From Pseudomonas bubulae (GTDB lineage Bacteria > Pseudomonadota > Gammaproteobacteria > Pseudomonadales > Pseudomonadaceae), in contig NZ_UYJA01000004.1 in the NCBI RefSeq assembly GCF_900618535.1, forward strand, positions 124,001 to 188,000: a stretch of DNA of 64,000 nucleotides, in the 5' to 3' direction. The notes beneath the pieces were generated by a model. That model had not been told where the DNA came from and did no database searches. It saw only the letters and a program-made list of their open reading frames with translations. The first letter of the stretch is position 1. Each line of letters opens with the position of its first letter. Positions 1-9,650 of the stretch are shown piece by piece. A program made the position numbers and the translations under genes.

Positions 1-145
1 AGCGCTTGCCTTCAAAGTCTTCCAGCCACACGCCTTCGCCGCGCTTGATAGGGATCAAGGGCAGTTGTTCATGGTCTTTCATTTGGGTGCAGGGATGCCA
101 CAACACGGCAAGGTCGCGTTGCATCCACTGGTTATTCAGGCCCAT
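1..145 (-). CDS. bioA: Adenosylmethionine-8-amino-7-oxononanoate aminotransferase, N-terminal fragment
   Basis: Only the first 48 codons lie in the window; the gene continues past the left edge. The protein begins MGLNNQWMQRDLAVLWHPCT and continues to a GEGVWLEDFEGKR stretch, the typical start of BioA, a PLP-dependent class III aminotransferase that converts KAPA to DAPA in biotin synthesis with SAM as amino donor. The ATG at 145 is preceded by a strong AGGAG (bases 151-157 on the opposite strand). It is transcribed divergently from the cytochrome b561 gene. The catalytic lysine lies outside the window, so activity cannot be judged. Confidence 0.85.
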   Translation of the reverse strand, partial: MGLNNQWMQRDLAVLWHPCTQMKDHEQLPLIPIKRGEGVWLEDFEGKR

Positions 146-305
146 TTTCACTCTCCTGGCGCTGGCTCCCGGCGTGTGCGGGCAAACAAGAGTGCAAGCC
201 TATGCAATGCGCAGGCGTGTAACAACCTATTACGTTTACTCCGTATTCAAAGACGGCCTTGGACACCCACAGGCAACACAAATATTGTTAACGTTTGCTT
301 AACGT

Positions 306-333
306 TTGACTCTCAGGCTTCAGATCGTATTTA
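306..333 (+). promoter_or_regulatory. Candidate sigma-70 promoter for the cytochrome b561 / YceI pair
   Basis: TTGACT at 306-311 and TATTTA at 328-333 are 16 bases apart, in the bioA / cytochrome b561 intergenic region, about 85 bases upstream of the proposed start codon. The -10 matches only four of six consensus bases. Confidence 0.35.
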
Positions 334-417
334 TCGATAGCTTGCAGCAATAAAATGCGCTTTCAATCGATAGGTAAACCATTAGTCTTAGACCCAAGTT
401 CCTACAGGATGTTGGTC

Positions 418-969
418 ATGCAGCTACGTAACTCTTCTTCTCGCTATGGTGCCGTCAGCATCTTCATGCACTGGTCTGTTGCGTTGGCGGTGTTCGGGTT
501 GTTCGCACTGGGGTTGTGGATGGTCGGTCTGGACTATTACAGCCCTTGGCGCAAAGAGGCGCCTGACCTGCATAAAAGCATTGGTCTGACGCTATTCGCT
601 GTAATGCTGCTACGCGTTGTATGGATCTGGTTCAGCCCGGCACCAGCGGCACTGGCCAGTTACAGCCGTGCAACACGAATCGGTGCCAAACTCGGGCATG
701 GTTTTTTGTATCTGGGTTTGTTTGCCGTGATGATCGCCGGCTACCTGATTTCCACCTCTGAAGGCGTGGGTATTCCGGTTTTCGGCCTGTTTGAAGTCCC
801 TGCACTGATTTCCAACCTGCCTGACCAGGCTGATGTAGCGGGTGTCGTGCATCTTTACCTGGCATGGGCCGTGGTCATTTTTGCAGGGCTTCATGGTCTG
901 GTTGCTTTGAAACACCACTTTATCGATCGTGATGCGACCCTGAACCGTATGCTGGGGCGCAAAGCCTGA
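418..969 (+). CDS. Cytochrome b561 family protein
   Basis: About 183 residues with four hydrophobic segments and histidines in the helices (for example IFMHWSVA near residue 18, DLHKSIGLT near 50, [11 protein letters not shown] near 160), as in diheme cytochrome b561 / CybB proteins of the inner membrane, which move electrons between quinol and periplasmic or membrane partners. The ATG at 418 is chosen because AGGA at 406-409 sits eight bases before it; in-frame ATGs at 355 and 409 are possible but worse placed. It is followed at once by a YceI-family gene. This pairing is common and suggests a shared role, perhaps quinone or lipid redox chemistry, but the exact substrate is unknown. Confidence 0.85.
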   Translation: MQLRNSSSRYGAVSIFMHWSVALAVFGLFALGLWMVGLDYYSPWRKEAPDLHKSIGLTLFAVMLLRVVWIWFSPAPAALASYSRATRIGAKLGHGFLYLGLFAVMIAGYLISTSEGVGIPVFGLFEVPALISNLPDQADVAGVVHLYLAWAVVIFAGLHGLVALKHHFIDRDATLNRMLGRKA

Positions 970-1001
970 TGCTCAACCTCAACTCAAAAGGAATAGAACG
1001 C

Positions 1002-1577
1002 ATGTTGAAAAAGACCCTCGCTGCGCTGGCTCTCGGAACCGCAATGCTGACCGCAGGTCAGGCCATGGCGGCTGACTACACCATCGACAAAGAAGGCCAG
1101 CACGCCTTTATCGACTGGAAAGTCAGCCACCTGGGCTTCAGCTTCATTCACGGTACTTTCAAGGACTGGAGCGGTACGTTCTCGTGGGACGCAGCCAAAC
1201 CTGCCGACAGCAAGATTGACGTGACCCTGAAAACCGCCAGCCTGTTTTCCAACCACGCCGAACGTGACAAGCATATCGCCAGCAAAGATTTCCTGGACGT
1301 GAGCAAGTACCCGGAAGCGACCTTCAAGTCGACCAAGGTTGTGCCGACTGGCGACAACACAGCTGACGTAACCGGTGACCTGACCCTGCACGGTGTGACC
1401 AAGCCTGTAACCTTCAAGGCAACGTTCAACGGCGAAGGCAAGGATCCGTGGGGCGGCGAACGTGCTGGCTTCAACGCGACCACCACCATCAACCTGCAGG
1501 ATTTCGGCATCAAGTCCCCAAGCAAGGACCAGACCCTGAGCCTGGATATCTCGCTGGAAGGCGTAAAGGCCAAGTAA
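1002..1577 (+). CDS. YceI family periplasmic lipocalin-like protein
   Basis: 191 residues. The N-terminus [19 protein letters not shown] ending AMA-ADY is a clear Sec signal peptide. The mature part shows YceI hallmarks: [22 protein letters not shown], then [14 protein letters not shown] and the final [20 protein letters not shown]. YceI proteins form a beta-barrel that holds a polyprenyl chain and are thought to carry or scavenge isoprenoid quinones. The start at 1002 has an AAGGA ribosome site. It probably shares a transcript with the cytochrome b561 gene 32 bases upstream. P. aeruginosa calls its homologue PasP, a secreted protease; that activity is not evident from this sequence. Confidence 0.85.
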   Translation: MLKKTLAALALGTAMLTAGQAMAADYTIDKEGQHAFIDWKVSHLGFSFIHGTFKDWSGTFSWDAAKPADSKIDVTLKTASLFSNHAERDKHIASKDFLDVSKYPEATFKSTKVVPTGDNTADVTGDLTLHGVTKPVTFKATFNGEGKDPWGGERAGFNATTTINLQDFGIKSPSKDQTLSLDISLEGVKAK

Positions 1578-1600
1578 TAGCGCTTTTAAACGGCTAAAAA

Positions 1601-1637
1601 AAACGCCCCGGCTTGTGAGAGCCGGGGCGTTTTTTTG
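1601..1637 (+). terminator. Rho-independent terminator after the YceI gene
   Basis: AACGCCCCGGCT and AGCCGGGGCGTT pair around a short loop, followed by a run of seven T. It is A-flanked on the left, so it could also work for rhlE coming from the other side. Confidence 0.9.
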
Positions 1638-1645
1638 TGTGCTGT

Positions 1646-1732
1646 CGTAGGAGCGGGCTTGCTCGCGATTGGATTGCCTCGGTGCAGCCGTTAACCCGAA
1701 GTACCTGAATCGCGAGCAAGCCCGCTCCCACA
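1646..1732. repeat. REPIN (long type)
   Basis: Two inverted REP cores, GGAGCGGGCTTGCTCGCGAT and its complement, enclose about 40 bases. It lies between the convergent YceI and rhlE genes and ends five bases before the rhlE stop codon. Confidence 0.9.
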
Positions 1733-1736
1733 ATTT

Positions 1737-3590
1737 TTAGCGGTTACGCGTCAGCAGCGCTGGCTTCTCGCCACGCGGGCGGTTCGGCAGTTGATCGAGC
1801 TGCTCAGGCGTCGGGAAGCGATCGCTTTTCGACTCTTTGTGCATGATCTTCGGCTGGTTCTCGCGTGGGCCTTTAACCGCTGGCTCTTGACGGGCATCGT
1901 CACGGGCCGGGCGGTTTTCGCGACGGGCCTGGCCGTCACGCGGAGCGCCACTGCGTGGACCGCTGCGCTTGGCAGGCGGAGTGCCAGTGCTGGCGCCGCT
2001 GCCGGTACGCGGACCGTTCTGACGGCCACCGGTACGACCCGCTGGCGCAGCGCCAGTGCCTGCGCCCTGGGCCGGAGCCCCCGGACGACGGCCACGGCTC
2101 TGGTTGTTCTTGTTCTGGTACGGGCTGACGTAATCAGCGCGGTTACCAAAGTTATCCACATCGTCATCACGGAACTCGTCCGGCGCACGATTGGCGTCGG
2201 CACGCGGGGTTGGCTGACGCTGTTCGCGGGCAGGCTGAGCTTCGCGCGGCTTTTGCTCACGAGCTGGACGCTCGCTGCGAGCAGCTGCCGGCTTTTCTTT
2301 GCTCTTTTCCTTGCCCTTGTCTTTACGACCGCCGCCACCGCCCGGGTTACCCGGACCGTCGCCACGCGGGCCGCGCGGCGGGTTGCGCGGGTTACGCACA
2401 TCCGGACGCTCGCGTACTTCAGGCTTTTCAGCTTCAACCGTGCTCGAGTCAAAACCCATCAGGTCGCCATCGGCGATTTTCTGTTTGGTCATGCGCTCGA
2501 TGCTTTTCAGCAGTTTTTCTTCGTCCGGCGCTACCAGCGAGATCGCCTCGCCCGAACGACCGGCACGGCCAGTACGGCCGATACGGTGAACGTAATCTTC
2601 GTCGACGTTTGGCAGCTCGAAGTTGACCACATGCGGCAGCTGGTCGATGTCCAGGCCACGAGCGGCAATGTCGGTCGCTACCAGAATGCGTACGGTACCG
2701 GCCTTGAAGTCGGCCAGGGCTTTGGTGCGCGCGTTCTGGCTCTTGTTACCGTGGATGGCCACAGCGCTGAGGCCGTGCTTGTCCAGGTACTCGGCCAGGC
2801 GGTTTGCACCGTGCTTGGTACGGGTGAAGACCAGAACCTGTTCCCAGGCGCCAGCGGTGATCAGGTGCGCCAGCAAGGCACGCTTGTGCGTGGCAGGCAG
2901 ACGGAACACGCGTTGCTCGATACGCTCGACCGTGGTGTTCGGTGGCGTTACTTCGATGCGTTCCGGGTTGCGCAGCAGCTTGCCGGCCAGATCGGTGATG
3001 TCCTTGGAGAACGTCGCCGAAAAAAGCAGGTTTTGGCGCTTGGCCGGCAGACGAGCGAGGACTTTTTTCACGTCATGGACAAAGCCCATGTCGAGCATAC
3101 GGTCGGCTTCGTCGAGTACCAGGATTTCAACGTGGGACAGGTCAACACTGCCTTGGCCGGCCAGGTCGAGCAAACGACCGGGGCAGGCAACCAGTACGTC
3201 AACACCACGGGCCAGGGCCTGAACCTGCGGGTTGGTACCCACACCGCCAAAAACACAGGCGCTCACGAACTTCAGGTCGCGGGCATAGAGCTTGAAGCTC
3301 TCATGCACCTGGGCGGCGAGTTCGCGGGTAGGCGTCAGGACCAGCACGCGTGGTTGGCGTGGGCCGTGGCGCTGGGATTTGTCCGGGTGGCCATTGGGAA
3401 ACAGCTTTTCCAGAATCGGAAGAGCGAAGCCACCGGTTTTACCAGTACCTGTCTGTGCCGCAACCATCAGGTCGCGACCTTGCAACACGGCGGGAATGGC
3501 CCGCTGTTGCACCGGAGTAGGCTCGGTATAGCCCGCAGCTTCAATGGCGCGGACTAAAGCCTCGGAGAGACCGAGGGAAGCAAAGGACAT
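1737..3590 (-). CDS. rhlE: DEAD-box ATP-dependent RNA helicase RhlE
   Basis: 617 residues. The helicase core has the Q motif [10 protein letters not shown] (about 25-33), AQTGTGKT (45-52), DEAD (160-163), SAT (191-193) and [10 protein letters not shown] (near 340). After about residue 390 a long low-complexity tail follows, rich in Arg, Gly, Pro, Lys and Ala, as in pseudomonad RhlE proteins. Such tails bind RNA and can promote condensates. The family unwinds short RNA duplexes in mRNA turnover and ribosome assembly, especially in the cold. The start [12 protein letters not shown] at 3590 is chosen by homology and an AGGA about seven bases upstream; the frame is open to 3623. Confidence 0.92.
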   Translation of the reverse strand: MSFASLGLSEALVRAIEAAGYTEPTPVQQRAIPAVLQGRDLMVAAQTGTGKTGGFALPILEKLFPNGHPDKSQRHGPRQPRVLVLTPTRELAAQVHESFKLYARDLKFVSACVFGGVGTNPQVQALARGVDVLVACPGRLLDLAGQGSVDLSHVEILVLDEADRMLDMGFVHDVKKVLARLPAKRQNLLFSATFSKDITDLAGKLLRNPERIEVTPPNTTVERIEQRVFRLPATHKRALLAHLITAGAWEQVLVFTRTKHGANRLAEYLDKHGLSAVAIHGNKSQNARTKALADFKAGTVRILVATDIAARGLDIDQLPHVVNFELPNVDEDYVHRIGRTGRAGRSGEAISLVAPDEEKLLKSIERMTKQKIADGDLMGFDSSTVEAEKPEVRERPDVRNPRNPPRGPRGDGPGNPGGGGGRKDKGKEKSKEKPAAARSERPAREQKPREAQPAREQRQPTPRADANRAPDEFRDDDVDNFGNRADYVSPYQNKNNQSRGRRPGAPAQGAGTGAAPAGRTGGRQNGPRTGSGASTGTPPAKRSGPRSGAPRDGQARRENRPARDDARQEPAVKGPRENQPKIMHKESKSDRFPTPEQLDQLPNRPRGEKPALLTRNR

Positions 3591-3953
3591 GAGAAATCCT
3601 GTTCTAGTTAGGGCTTGGCCCAAAGGGATAGTCTTGCCTGGCGTGAATGGCGTTTAAGATGACGCAATCCCGTCCGGTCCTGCTCCAGTCCTGAAGGCCC
3701 ATTCATGCCGCTCGCGCTGGCTGAGAGCTGCGCCGTAACGGGAGGTTGAATGCCTTGTACAAGGACGAGCGGCCGGGCGTAAGCCTGGCGGAAAAACCGG
3801 AGTATAACAGAGCAATCACGACGCGCCGATTTCATGCTGCCCAACGGCTTTAAACCCATGTGGGAGCGGGCTTGCTCGCGATGCATACGACGCGCATCCC
3901 TTGACGGACCGCAGCGATGCCATCGCGGGCAAGCCCGCTCCCACAAAGGCAGA
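3591..3953. other. Intergenic region between rhlE and metF
   Basis: It holds the rhlE leader (3591 to about 3830, no recognised regulatory motif or ORF) and one REPIN just past the metF stop. Cold-shock-type leaders are common upstream of helicase genes, but no cold-box could be identified by eye. Confidence 0.6.
3859..3945. repeat. REPIN (long type)
   Basis: Inverted cores at 3859-3882 and 3922-3945. The right arm has a GCGGGCAAGC variant. It sits eight bases downstream of the metF stop codon. Confidence 0.9.
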
Positions 3954-4799
3954 TCAGCGCGGCAGCTTGAGGTTGTTCCAGATCGCCAGGCTCGGATCAG
4001 CCTGGTTCAGGGTGTAGAAGTGCAACCCCGGGGCGCCGCCGTCGAGCAGGCGTTCGCACATTTCGCTGATGACCTGCTCACCAAATGCCTGGATGCTCTG
4101 CGTGTCGTCGCCGTAGGCTTCAAGTTGCTTGCGGATCCAGCGCGGGATTTCAGCGCCACAGGCGTCAGAGAACCGCGCCAGCTTGCTGTAATTGGTGATC
4201 GGCATGATGCCCGGCACCACAGGAATCATCACTCCCGCTGCTTGTACGCGCTCGACAAAACGGAAGTAACTGTCGGCGTTGAAGAAGTACTGGGTGATGG
4301 CACTGTCAGCGCCAGCATGGGCCTTGCGCACGAAGTTGTTGATATCGTCTTCAAAGTTGCGCGCTTGCGGGTGCATTTCCGGGTAAGCCGCCACTTCGAT
4401 ATGGAAGTGGTCACCGGTTTCTTCACGAATGAAGCTCACCAGGTCATTGGCATAGCGCAGTTCGCCGCTGGCCATGCCCATGCCCGAAGGCAGGTCGCCA
4501 CGCAGCGCAACGATGCGCTTGATCCCCGCGGCCTTGTACTGGGCCAGCAAGCCGCGCAAATCAGCCTTGCTGTCACCCACGCACGACAGGTGCGGAGCAG
4601 CAGGTACTTTTACTTCGCTCTCCAGTTGCAGCACGGTATTGATCGTGCGGTCACGGGTCGAGCCACCGGCACCGTAGGTGCAGGAGAAGAAATCCGGGTT
4701 GTAGGTCGCCAGCTGGCGAGCCGTGTTCATCAGTTTTTCATGTCCAGCATCGGTCTTGGTCGGGAAGAACTCGAAGCTGTAACGACGGTCTTGAGACAT
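3954..4799 (-). CDS. metF: Methylenetetrahydrofolate reductase
   Basis: 281 residues, the usual size. It begins MSQDRRYSFEFFPTKTDAG, where the FEFFPPK-like motif carries the catalytic glutamate. FSCTYGAGGSTRD, IVALRGDLP and the HPQARNFEDDI stretch follow, all standard for the FAD-containing TIM-barrel enzyme that makes 5-methyl-THF for methionine synthesis. It lies downstream of ahcY on the same strand, separated by a hairpin terminator, so metF is either reached by readthrough or has its own promoter. Co-location with ahcY behind a SAH riboswitch is typical of pseudomonads. Confidence 0.95.
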   Translation of the reverse strand: MSQDRRYSFEFFPTKTDAGHEKLMNTARQLATYNPDFFSCTYGAGGSTRDRTINTVLQLESEVKVPAAPHLSCVGDSKADLRGLLAQYKAAGIKRIVALRGDLPSGMGMASGELRYANDLVSFIREETGDHFHIEVAAYPEMHPQARNFEDDINNFVRKAHAGADSAITQYFFNADSYFRFVERVQAAGVMIPVVPGIMPITNYSKLARFSDACGAEIPRWIRKQLEAYGDDTQSIQAFGEQVISEMCERLLDGGAPGLHFYTLNQADPSLAIWNNLKLPR

Positions 4800-4858
4800 G
4801 GGAATACCCTGGCGTGCGCGAGGGGGGCATGGACAACCCCTGACGCTGAACTTTCACA

Positions 4859-4896
4859 CAAAAAAAAGGCGGTCAGTGCAAGCCTGACCGCCTTTC
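4859..4896 (-). terminator. Rho-independent terminator after ahcY
   Basis: Read on the minus strand, AAAGGCGGTCAG and CTGACCGCCTTT form a 12-base stem around a six-base loop, followed by eight T. It lies between ahcY and metF and may reduce, not abolish, metF expression. Confidence 0.85.
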
Positions 4897-4901
4897 TTTA
4901 A

Positions 4902-6356
<1,455 letters not shown>

Positions 6357-6390
6357 TTAGTGCCTGCCCAGGGAGCCCTGAACAAACAAC

Positions 6391-6436
6391 GCCCCATCCG
6401 AGCCTGACAGGTTGAACCTGCTGCAGCGCCCCTCGG
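6391..6436 (-). promoter_or_regulatory. S-adenosylhomocysteine (SAH) riboswitch
   Basis: On the minus strand the leader reads CCGAGGGGCGCTGCAGCAGG, a TTCA loop, then CCTGTCAGGCTCGG and ATGGGGCG. This matches the SAH (ahcY-type) riboswitch: outer P1 pairing CCGAG/CTCGG, the invariant GCGCTGC and CAGGCTC segments, and a GGGGCG downstream able to form the pseudoknot. It lies about 90 bases before the ahcY start. The class binds SAH and discriminates against SAM; binding turns expression on. Confidence 0.9.
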
Positions 6437-6488
6437 ACAGGTGGCGGGAACGGTACCGGGTAAAAATGACCGTTTTGAAGCGAGGGGC

Positions 6489-6517
6489 ATTATAGCCATC
6501 CGCGTCGATGTTCCCAA
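6489..6517 (-). promoter_or_regulatory. Sigma-70 promoter for ahcY
   Basis: On the minus strand TTGGGA (6512-6517) and TATAAT (6489-6494) are exactly 17 bases apart. Transcription would start near 6481, about 45 bases before the riboswitch. Confidence 0.75.
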
Positions 6518-6635
6518 GGATTTATCCACGGCATTTTGATTTGCCTAATCGAGACCATAGTCGAAGCTTAATAGAGCTGAGTGCCGTGGTCTGACATCAT
6601 GGTCGGCATCTAAGGCAAGACGGTCAGGAGCGAAT

Positions 6636-7037
6636 ATGAATTTTCACACCCGCAAATGGGTTAAACCCGAAGACCTCAACCCCAACGGCACCCTGTTCGG
6701 TGGCAGCCTGCTGCGCTGGATCGACGAAGAAGCCGCGATTTACGCCATCGTCCAGCTGGGCAACCAGCGTGTGGTGACCAAGTACATCTCCGAAATCAAC
6801 TTCGTCAGTGCCTCGCGCCAGGGCGACATCATCGAACTGGGCATCACCGCCACCGAGTTTGGTCGCACCTCGATCACCCTGACCTGCGAAGTGCGCAACA
6901 AGATCACCCGCAAAAGCATCCTGACTGTGGACAAGATGGTTTTCGTCAACCTGGGTGAAGACGGCCTGCCGGCGCCGCACGGGCGTACCGAGATCAAATA
7001 CGTCAAGGACCAGTTCCAGGATGACAGCCAGGCTTGA
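6636..7037 (+). CDS. Acyl-CoA thioesterase, hotdog fold (YciA/BACH type)
   Basis: 133 residues. DLNPNGTLFGGSLLRWIDEEAA contains the N-x-x-GT-x-FGG motif and downstream acid of hotdog acyl-CoA thioesterases, and FVSASRQGDIIELG continues the family pattern. It is likely a homohexameric cytoplasmic enzyme hydrolysing short or medium acyl-CoAs; the substrate cannot be read from sequence. An AGGAG lies seven bases before the ATG. It appears monocistronic. Confidence 0.85.
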   Translation: MNFHTRKWVKPEDLNPNGTLFGGSLLRWIDEEAAIYAIVQLGNQRVVTKYISEINFVSASRQGDIIELGITATEFGRTSITLTCEVRNKITRKSILTVDKMVFVNLGEDGLPAPHGRTEIKYVKDQFQDDSQA

Positions 7038-7061
7038 TTAGCCGCGTTGTTGCACGGTACC

Positions 7062-7079
7062 TGTAGCAGCTGCCGAAGG
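7062..7079. repeat. Fragment of a second dispersed repeat family
   Basis: TGTAGCAGCTGCCGAAGG matches one end of the long inverted repeat at 63643-63769. Only this end is present here. Confidence 0.5.
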
Positions 7080-7097
7080 TCTGAAGGGAATTTTAAC

Positions 7098-7150
7098 TGT
7101 GGGAGCGAGCCTGCTCGCGAACGACTTTCGCGAGCAGGCTCGCTCCCACA
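7098..7150. repeat. REPIN (short type, GCGAGCCTGCTCGCGAA core)
   Basis: A near-perfect 53-base inverted repeat with an eight-base loop. The core differs from the long type (GAGCCTG in place of GGGCTTG). Confidence 0.9.
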
Positions 7151-7247
7151 GGGAGGGTTGACCGGCAACAGAGTATCTACAGGTCAAGAGTGAACAGCTA
7201 CAGTCCATGCGTGTCGTACCTTCACACGCCTTCGGTTCTGGAGCCTT

Positions 7248-8099
7248 ATGGACACTCAAAATTCAGGCAAAACCCCCAACCTGACGGCTGAAGAAAAGCA
7301 CGAGGTCAGCAAAAACCAGCCACCGCGCGCCGCGGTGCTGCACGAAATCATCCGCCAGCAGGGCGATCTGGAACTGGAGCGCAGCATCGCCGCCCTGTTC
7401 TGGTCGGCACTGGCCGCCGGGCTGACCATGGGCCTGTCCCTTATGGCCATGGGCCTGCTCAACTCACGCCTGCCCGACGGCGACGGGTTCAAGGTCATCG
7501 CCAGCTTCGGTTATTGCGCAGGCTTTCTGGCGGTCATTCTCTCCCGCCAGCAACTGTTCACCGAAAACACCCTGACTGCCGTTCTGCCGATCATGAGCAA
7601 ACCCACACTCAACAATTTCGGGCGGCTGCTGCGGCTGTGGGCGGTGGTGCTGGTGGGCAACCTGATGGGCACCCTGCTGGTGGCCTATGTGATGCTGCAT
7701 TTGCCGATTTTCGACACGCAGACCGACAAGGCCTTTCTGGAAATCGGCCGCAAGGTCATGGAAAACGACGCCAGCCAGATGTTCGCCAAAGGCATTATCT
7801 CGGGCTGGATGATTGCCACCATGGTGTGGATGATCCCGTCCATGGAAAGCGCCAAGATGTGGATCATCATCCTCATCACCTACCTGATGGCCCTGGGTGA
7901 CTTCACCCATATCGTGGTCGGTACGGCCGAGGTGTCGTATCTGGTGTTTGCTGGCGAGTTGCCCTGGAAGGACTTCTGGCTGATCTTTGCCGGCCCCACC
8001 CTGGCCGGCAATATCATTGGTGGCAGTTTTATCTTCGCCCTGATCAGCCACGCGCAGATCCGCAGCGACACCCAGAAGCCCAAGCAGGAGGTTCAGTAG
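7248..8099 (+). CDS. Formate/nitrite transporter family protein
   Basis: 283 residues with about six hydrophobic helices after a 45-residue cytoplasmic start. FTENTLTAVLP, GNLMGTL and LMALGDFTHIVVGTAEV match the FNT family, nearest to the YfdC-like branch. FNT channels are pentameric pores for monovalent anions or weak acids. The central-histidine region seen in FocA is not obvious, so the substrate is open. No partner gene is nearby, and it converges on the TrhA-like gene seven bases later. Confidence 0.85.
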   Translation: MDTQNSGKTPNLTAEEKHEVSKNQPPRAAVLHEIIRQQGDLELERSIAALFWSALAAGLTMGLSLMAMGLLNSRLPDGDGFKVIASFGYCAGFLAVILSRQQLFTENTLTAVLPIMSKPTLNNFGRLLRLWAVVLVGNLMGTLLVAYVMLHLPIFDTQTDKAFLEIGRKVMENDASQMFAKGIISGWMIATMVWMIPSMESAKMWIIILITYLMALGDFTHIVVGTAEVSYLVFAGELPWKDFWLIFAGPTLAGNIIGGSFIFALISHAQIRSDTQKPKQEVQ

Positions 8100-8106
8100 C
8101 CCCGAG

Positions 8107-8724
8107 TCAGATCACATAATGGGCGATGGCCACAAAGTGCAGCAGGCTGCCGGCGATCACAAACAGGTGCCAGATGCCGTGGGCATGGCGCAGACGGTGG
8201 TCGAGGGCAAAAAAGATGATCCCCACGGTGTACATCACCCCGCCAGTGGCCAGCCATACAAAGCCTGCGTTACCCAGCGCTGCCAGCAAGGGCTTGACGG
8301 CCACCAGTACAATCCAGCCCATGACCGCGTAGATAACGATGGACAGGATGCGGGCTTCGGAGCGCGGTTTGATCTCTTGCAGCATGCCGATCACCGCCAT
8401 TCCCCACACGATGCCAAACAACGACCAGCCCCAGGGGCCGTGCAGCGTGACCAGGCAAAACGGCGTGTAACTGCCGGCGATCAGCAGGTAAATGGAGAGA
8501 TGATCGAACTTCTGCATGATCACCTTGGAGCGCCCGCGCACGCTGTGGTACACGGTGGATACGCTGTACAACAGCACCAGCGTGACACCATAAATGGCCA
8601 CACTGACAATCTTCTGCGGGCTACCGTCCAGGCAGGCCATTACCAACAACCAGATACTGCCTATTGCTGCCGCCACAGCACCCACCAGATGGGTCCAGGC
8701 GTTGAGTTTTTCCCCGTGATACAT
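8107..8724 (-). CDS. trhA: Hemolysin III / PAQR family membrane protein TrhA
   Basis: 205 residues, seven predicted transmembrane helices, beginning MYHGEKLNAWTHLVGAVAA. The family signature residues are present: the serine and histidine of YSVSTVYHS (about 75-83), the aspartate of KFDHLSIYLLIAGSY (about 92-106), and the C-terminal histidines in GIWHLFVIAGSLLHFVAIA. Family members regulate membrane fluidity or act as putative zinc-dependent hydrolases of the CREST superfamily; haemolysis is a historical label. The start at 8724 is preferred over 8763 for its GAGGA ribosome site and family length. Confidence 0.88.
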   Translation of the reverse strand: MYHGEKLNAWTHLVGAVAAAIGSIWLLVMACLDGSPQKIVSVAIYGVTLVLLYSVSTVYHSVRGRSKVIMQKFDHLSIYLLIAGSYTPFCLVTLHGPWGWSLFGIVWGMAVIGMLQEIKPRSEARILSIVIYAVMGWIVLVAVKPLLAALGNAGFVWLATGGVMYTVGIIFFALDHRLRHAHGIWHLFVIAGSLLHFVAIAHYVI

Positions 8725-8843
8725 GTGCAAGATCCTCAAGAGCCGATAGTGCGACTGTGTCACCTGGTTATGAGATAAGGGTCAGGGTTGCGAGGTTAAA
8801 GGGCAATGCGGCGTTCGTCGAGCAGGGCAACCTGCACCCCCGC

Positions 8844-8930
8844 TGTGGGAGCGGGCTTGCTCGCGATGTAATCCCTGCGGTGTGCCCGTCAGACCGCGGC
8901 GCCTGCATCGCAGGCAACCCAGCTCCCACA
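8844..8930. repeat. REPIN, tandem unit 1
   Basis: Left arm has the usual GGGCTTGCTCGCGAT. The right arm reads ATCGCAGGCAACCCAGCTCCCACA, a diverged form shared with unit 2. Confidence 0.88.
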
Positions 8931-8973
8931 GGTTTTGCAGTGTTCCCAGAATTCGGGGCCTGCCACTGAGCTC

Positions 8974-9060
8974 TGTGGGAGCGGGCTTGCTCGCGATAGC
9001 AGCACCGCGGTTTATCTGACTGACCGCATCGCCTGCATCGCAGGCAAGCCAGCTCCCACA
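8974..9060. repeat. REPIN, tandem unit 2
   Basis: Starts 130 bases after unit 1. Right arm ATCGCAGGCAAGCCAGCTCCCACA. Confidence 0.88.
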
Positions 9061-9103
9061 GGTTTTGCAGTGTTCCCAGAATTCGGGGCCTGCCACGAAA
9101 CTC

Positions 9104-9189
9104 TGTGGGAGCGGGCTTGCTCGCGATAGCAGCACCGTGGTTTAAATGACTGAGCGCATCGCCTGCTCGCGAGCAAGCCAGCTCCCACA
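9104..9189. repeat. REPIN, tandem unit 3
   Basis: Starts 130 bases after unit 2. Its right arm reads GCTCGCGAGCAAGCCAGCTCCCACA, closer to the standard sequence, and ends eight bases before the chpC stop codon. Confidence 0.88.
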
Positions 9190-9197
9190 AGTGCTGC

Positions 9198-9650
9198 TTA
9201 ATCCGCGCTGCCCCGCACCAACCGTTCCAGCGCCAGCAAGTCCGGGATTTTCGCCACATGATCGCCCACCTGTACCGCCGCGCGCTCCAGCGGGCACAGC
9301 GGCACGTCGACAAAGCTCAACTGGCTGTCGACCTTGTAGGAGCGCGGGATGCCCTGAATCACCATGGCCATGAATTTGAAATCCGGGTCACCACCCAGCG
9401 TGTTGAGGATGACGATCCGCGCCCGCTCACCGATCACCAGTGGCCCGCCGCATGCCGCTTCAAAGCTGATCAACGGCAGTTGGTGGTCGCGCCAGGTAAT
9501 CTGGCGCAGGTGCCAGGGCGGGGAGTCGCTGCTGGGCTCGCCGCGCTGCCAGCCGATAAGCTCGGCAATGGCCACATTGGGCAGCAACAGATAGCGATCT
9601 GCTAGCGGCAGCAGCAAGCCGGTCAAGCTGCCCACGCGATGGTCAAGCAT
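9198..9650 (-). CDS. chpC: CheW-like chemotaxis adaptor ChpC
   Basis: 150 residues covering one CheW-like domain: LTGLLLPLADRYLLLPNVAIAELI, then WRDHQLPLISFEAACG and the ARIVILNTLG strand. CheW proteins couple receptors to the kinase. Its ATG overlaps the end of chpA by eight bases, implying translational coupling. In P. aeruginosa chpC lies after chpB; here chpB is missing and chpC follows chpA directly. It probably links extra receptors to ChpA, beside PilI. Confidence 0.85.
   Translation of the reverse strand: MLDHRVGSLTGLLLPLADRYLLLPNVAIAELIGWQRGEPSSDSPPWHLRQITWRDHQLPLISFEAACGGPLVIGERARIVILNTLGGDPDFKFMAMVIQGIPRSYKVDSQLSFVDVPLCPLERAAVQVGDHVAKIPDLLALERLVRGSAD

Larger units (their letters stand above)
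8725..9197. other. Repeat-filled intergenic region between trhA and chpC
   Basis: After the trhA leader the stretch is almost entirely three REPINs in direct tandem, with a repeat period of exactly 130 bases. The linker containing TTTTGCAGTGTTCCCAGAAT is identical in both gaps. No ORF is supported. Confidence 0.85.

Noticed and set aside
1791..3557. 588-residue plus-strand ORF opposite rhlE
   Set aside because: It is the antisense frame of the helicase gene, with no family motif; rhlE has all DEAD-box motifs.
8844..9189. Possible CRISPR array from regular spacing
   Set aside because: The 130-base period with 87-base palindromic units and identical linkers is a tandem REPIN; CRISPR spacers would differ between repeats and be shorter.
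8768..9313. 181-residue ORF with internal repeats of GAGLP/RASPLPQ type
   Set aside because: It is a translation of the tandem REPINs; similar peptides appear wherever a REPIN lies.
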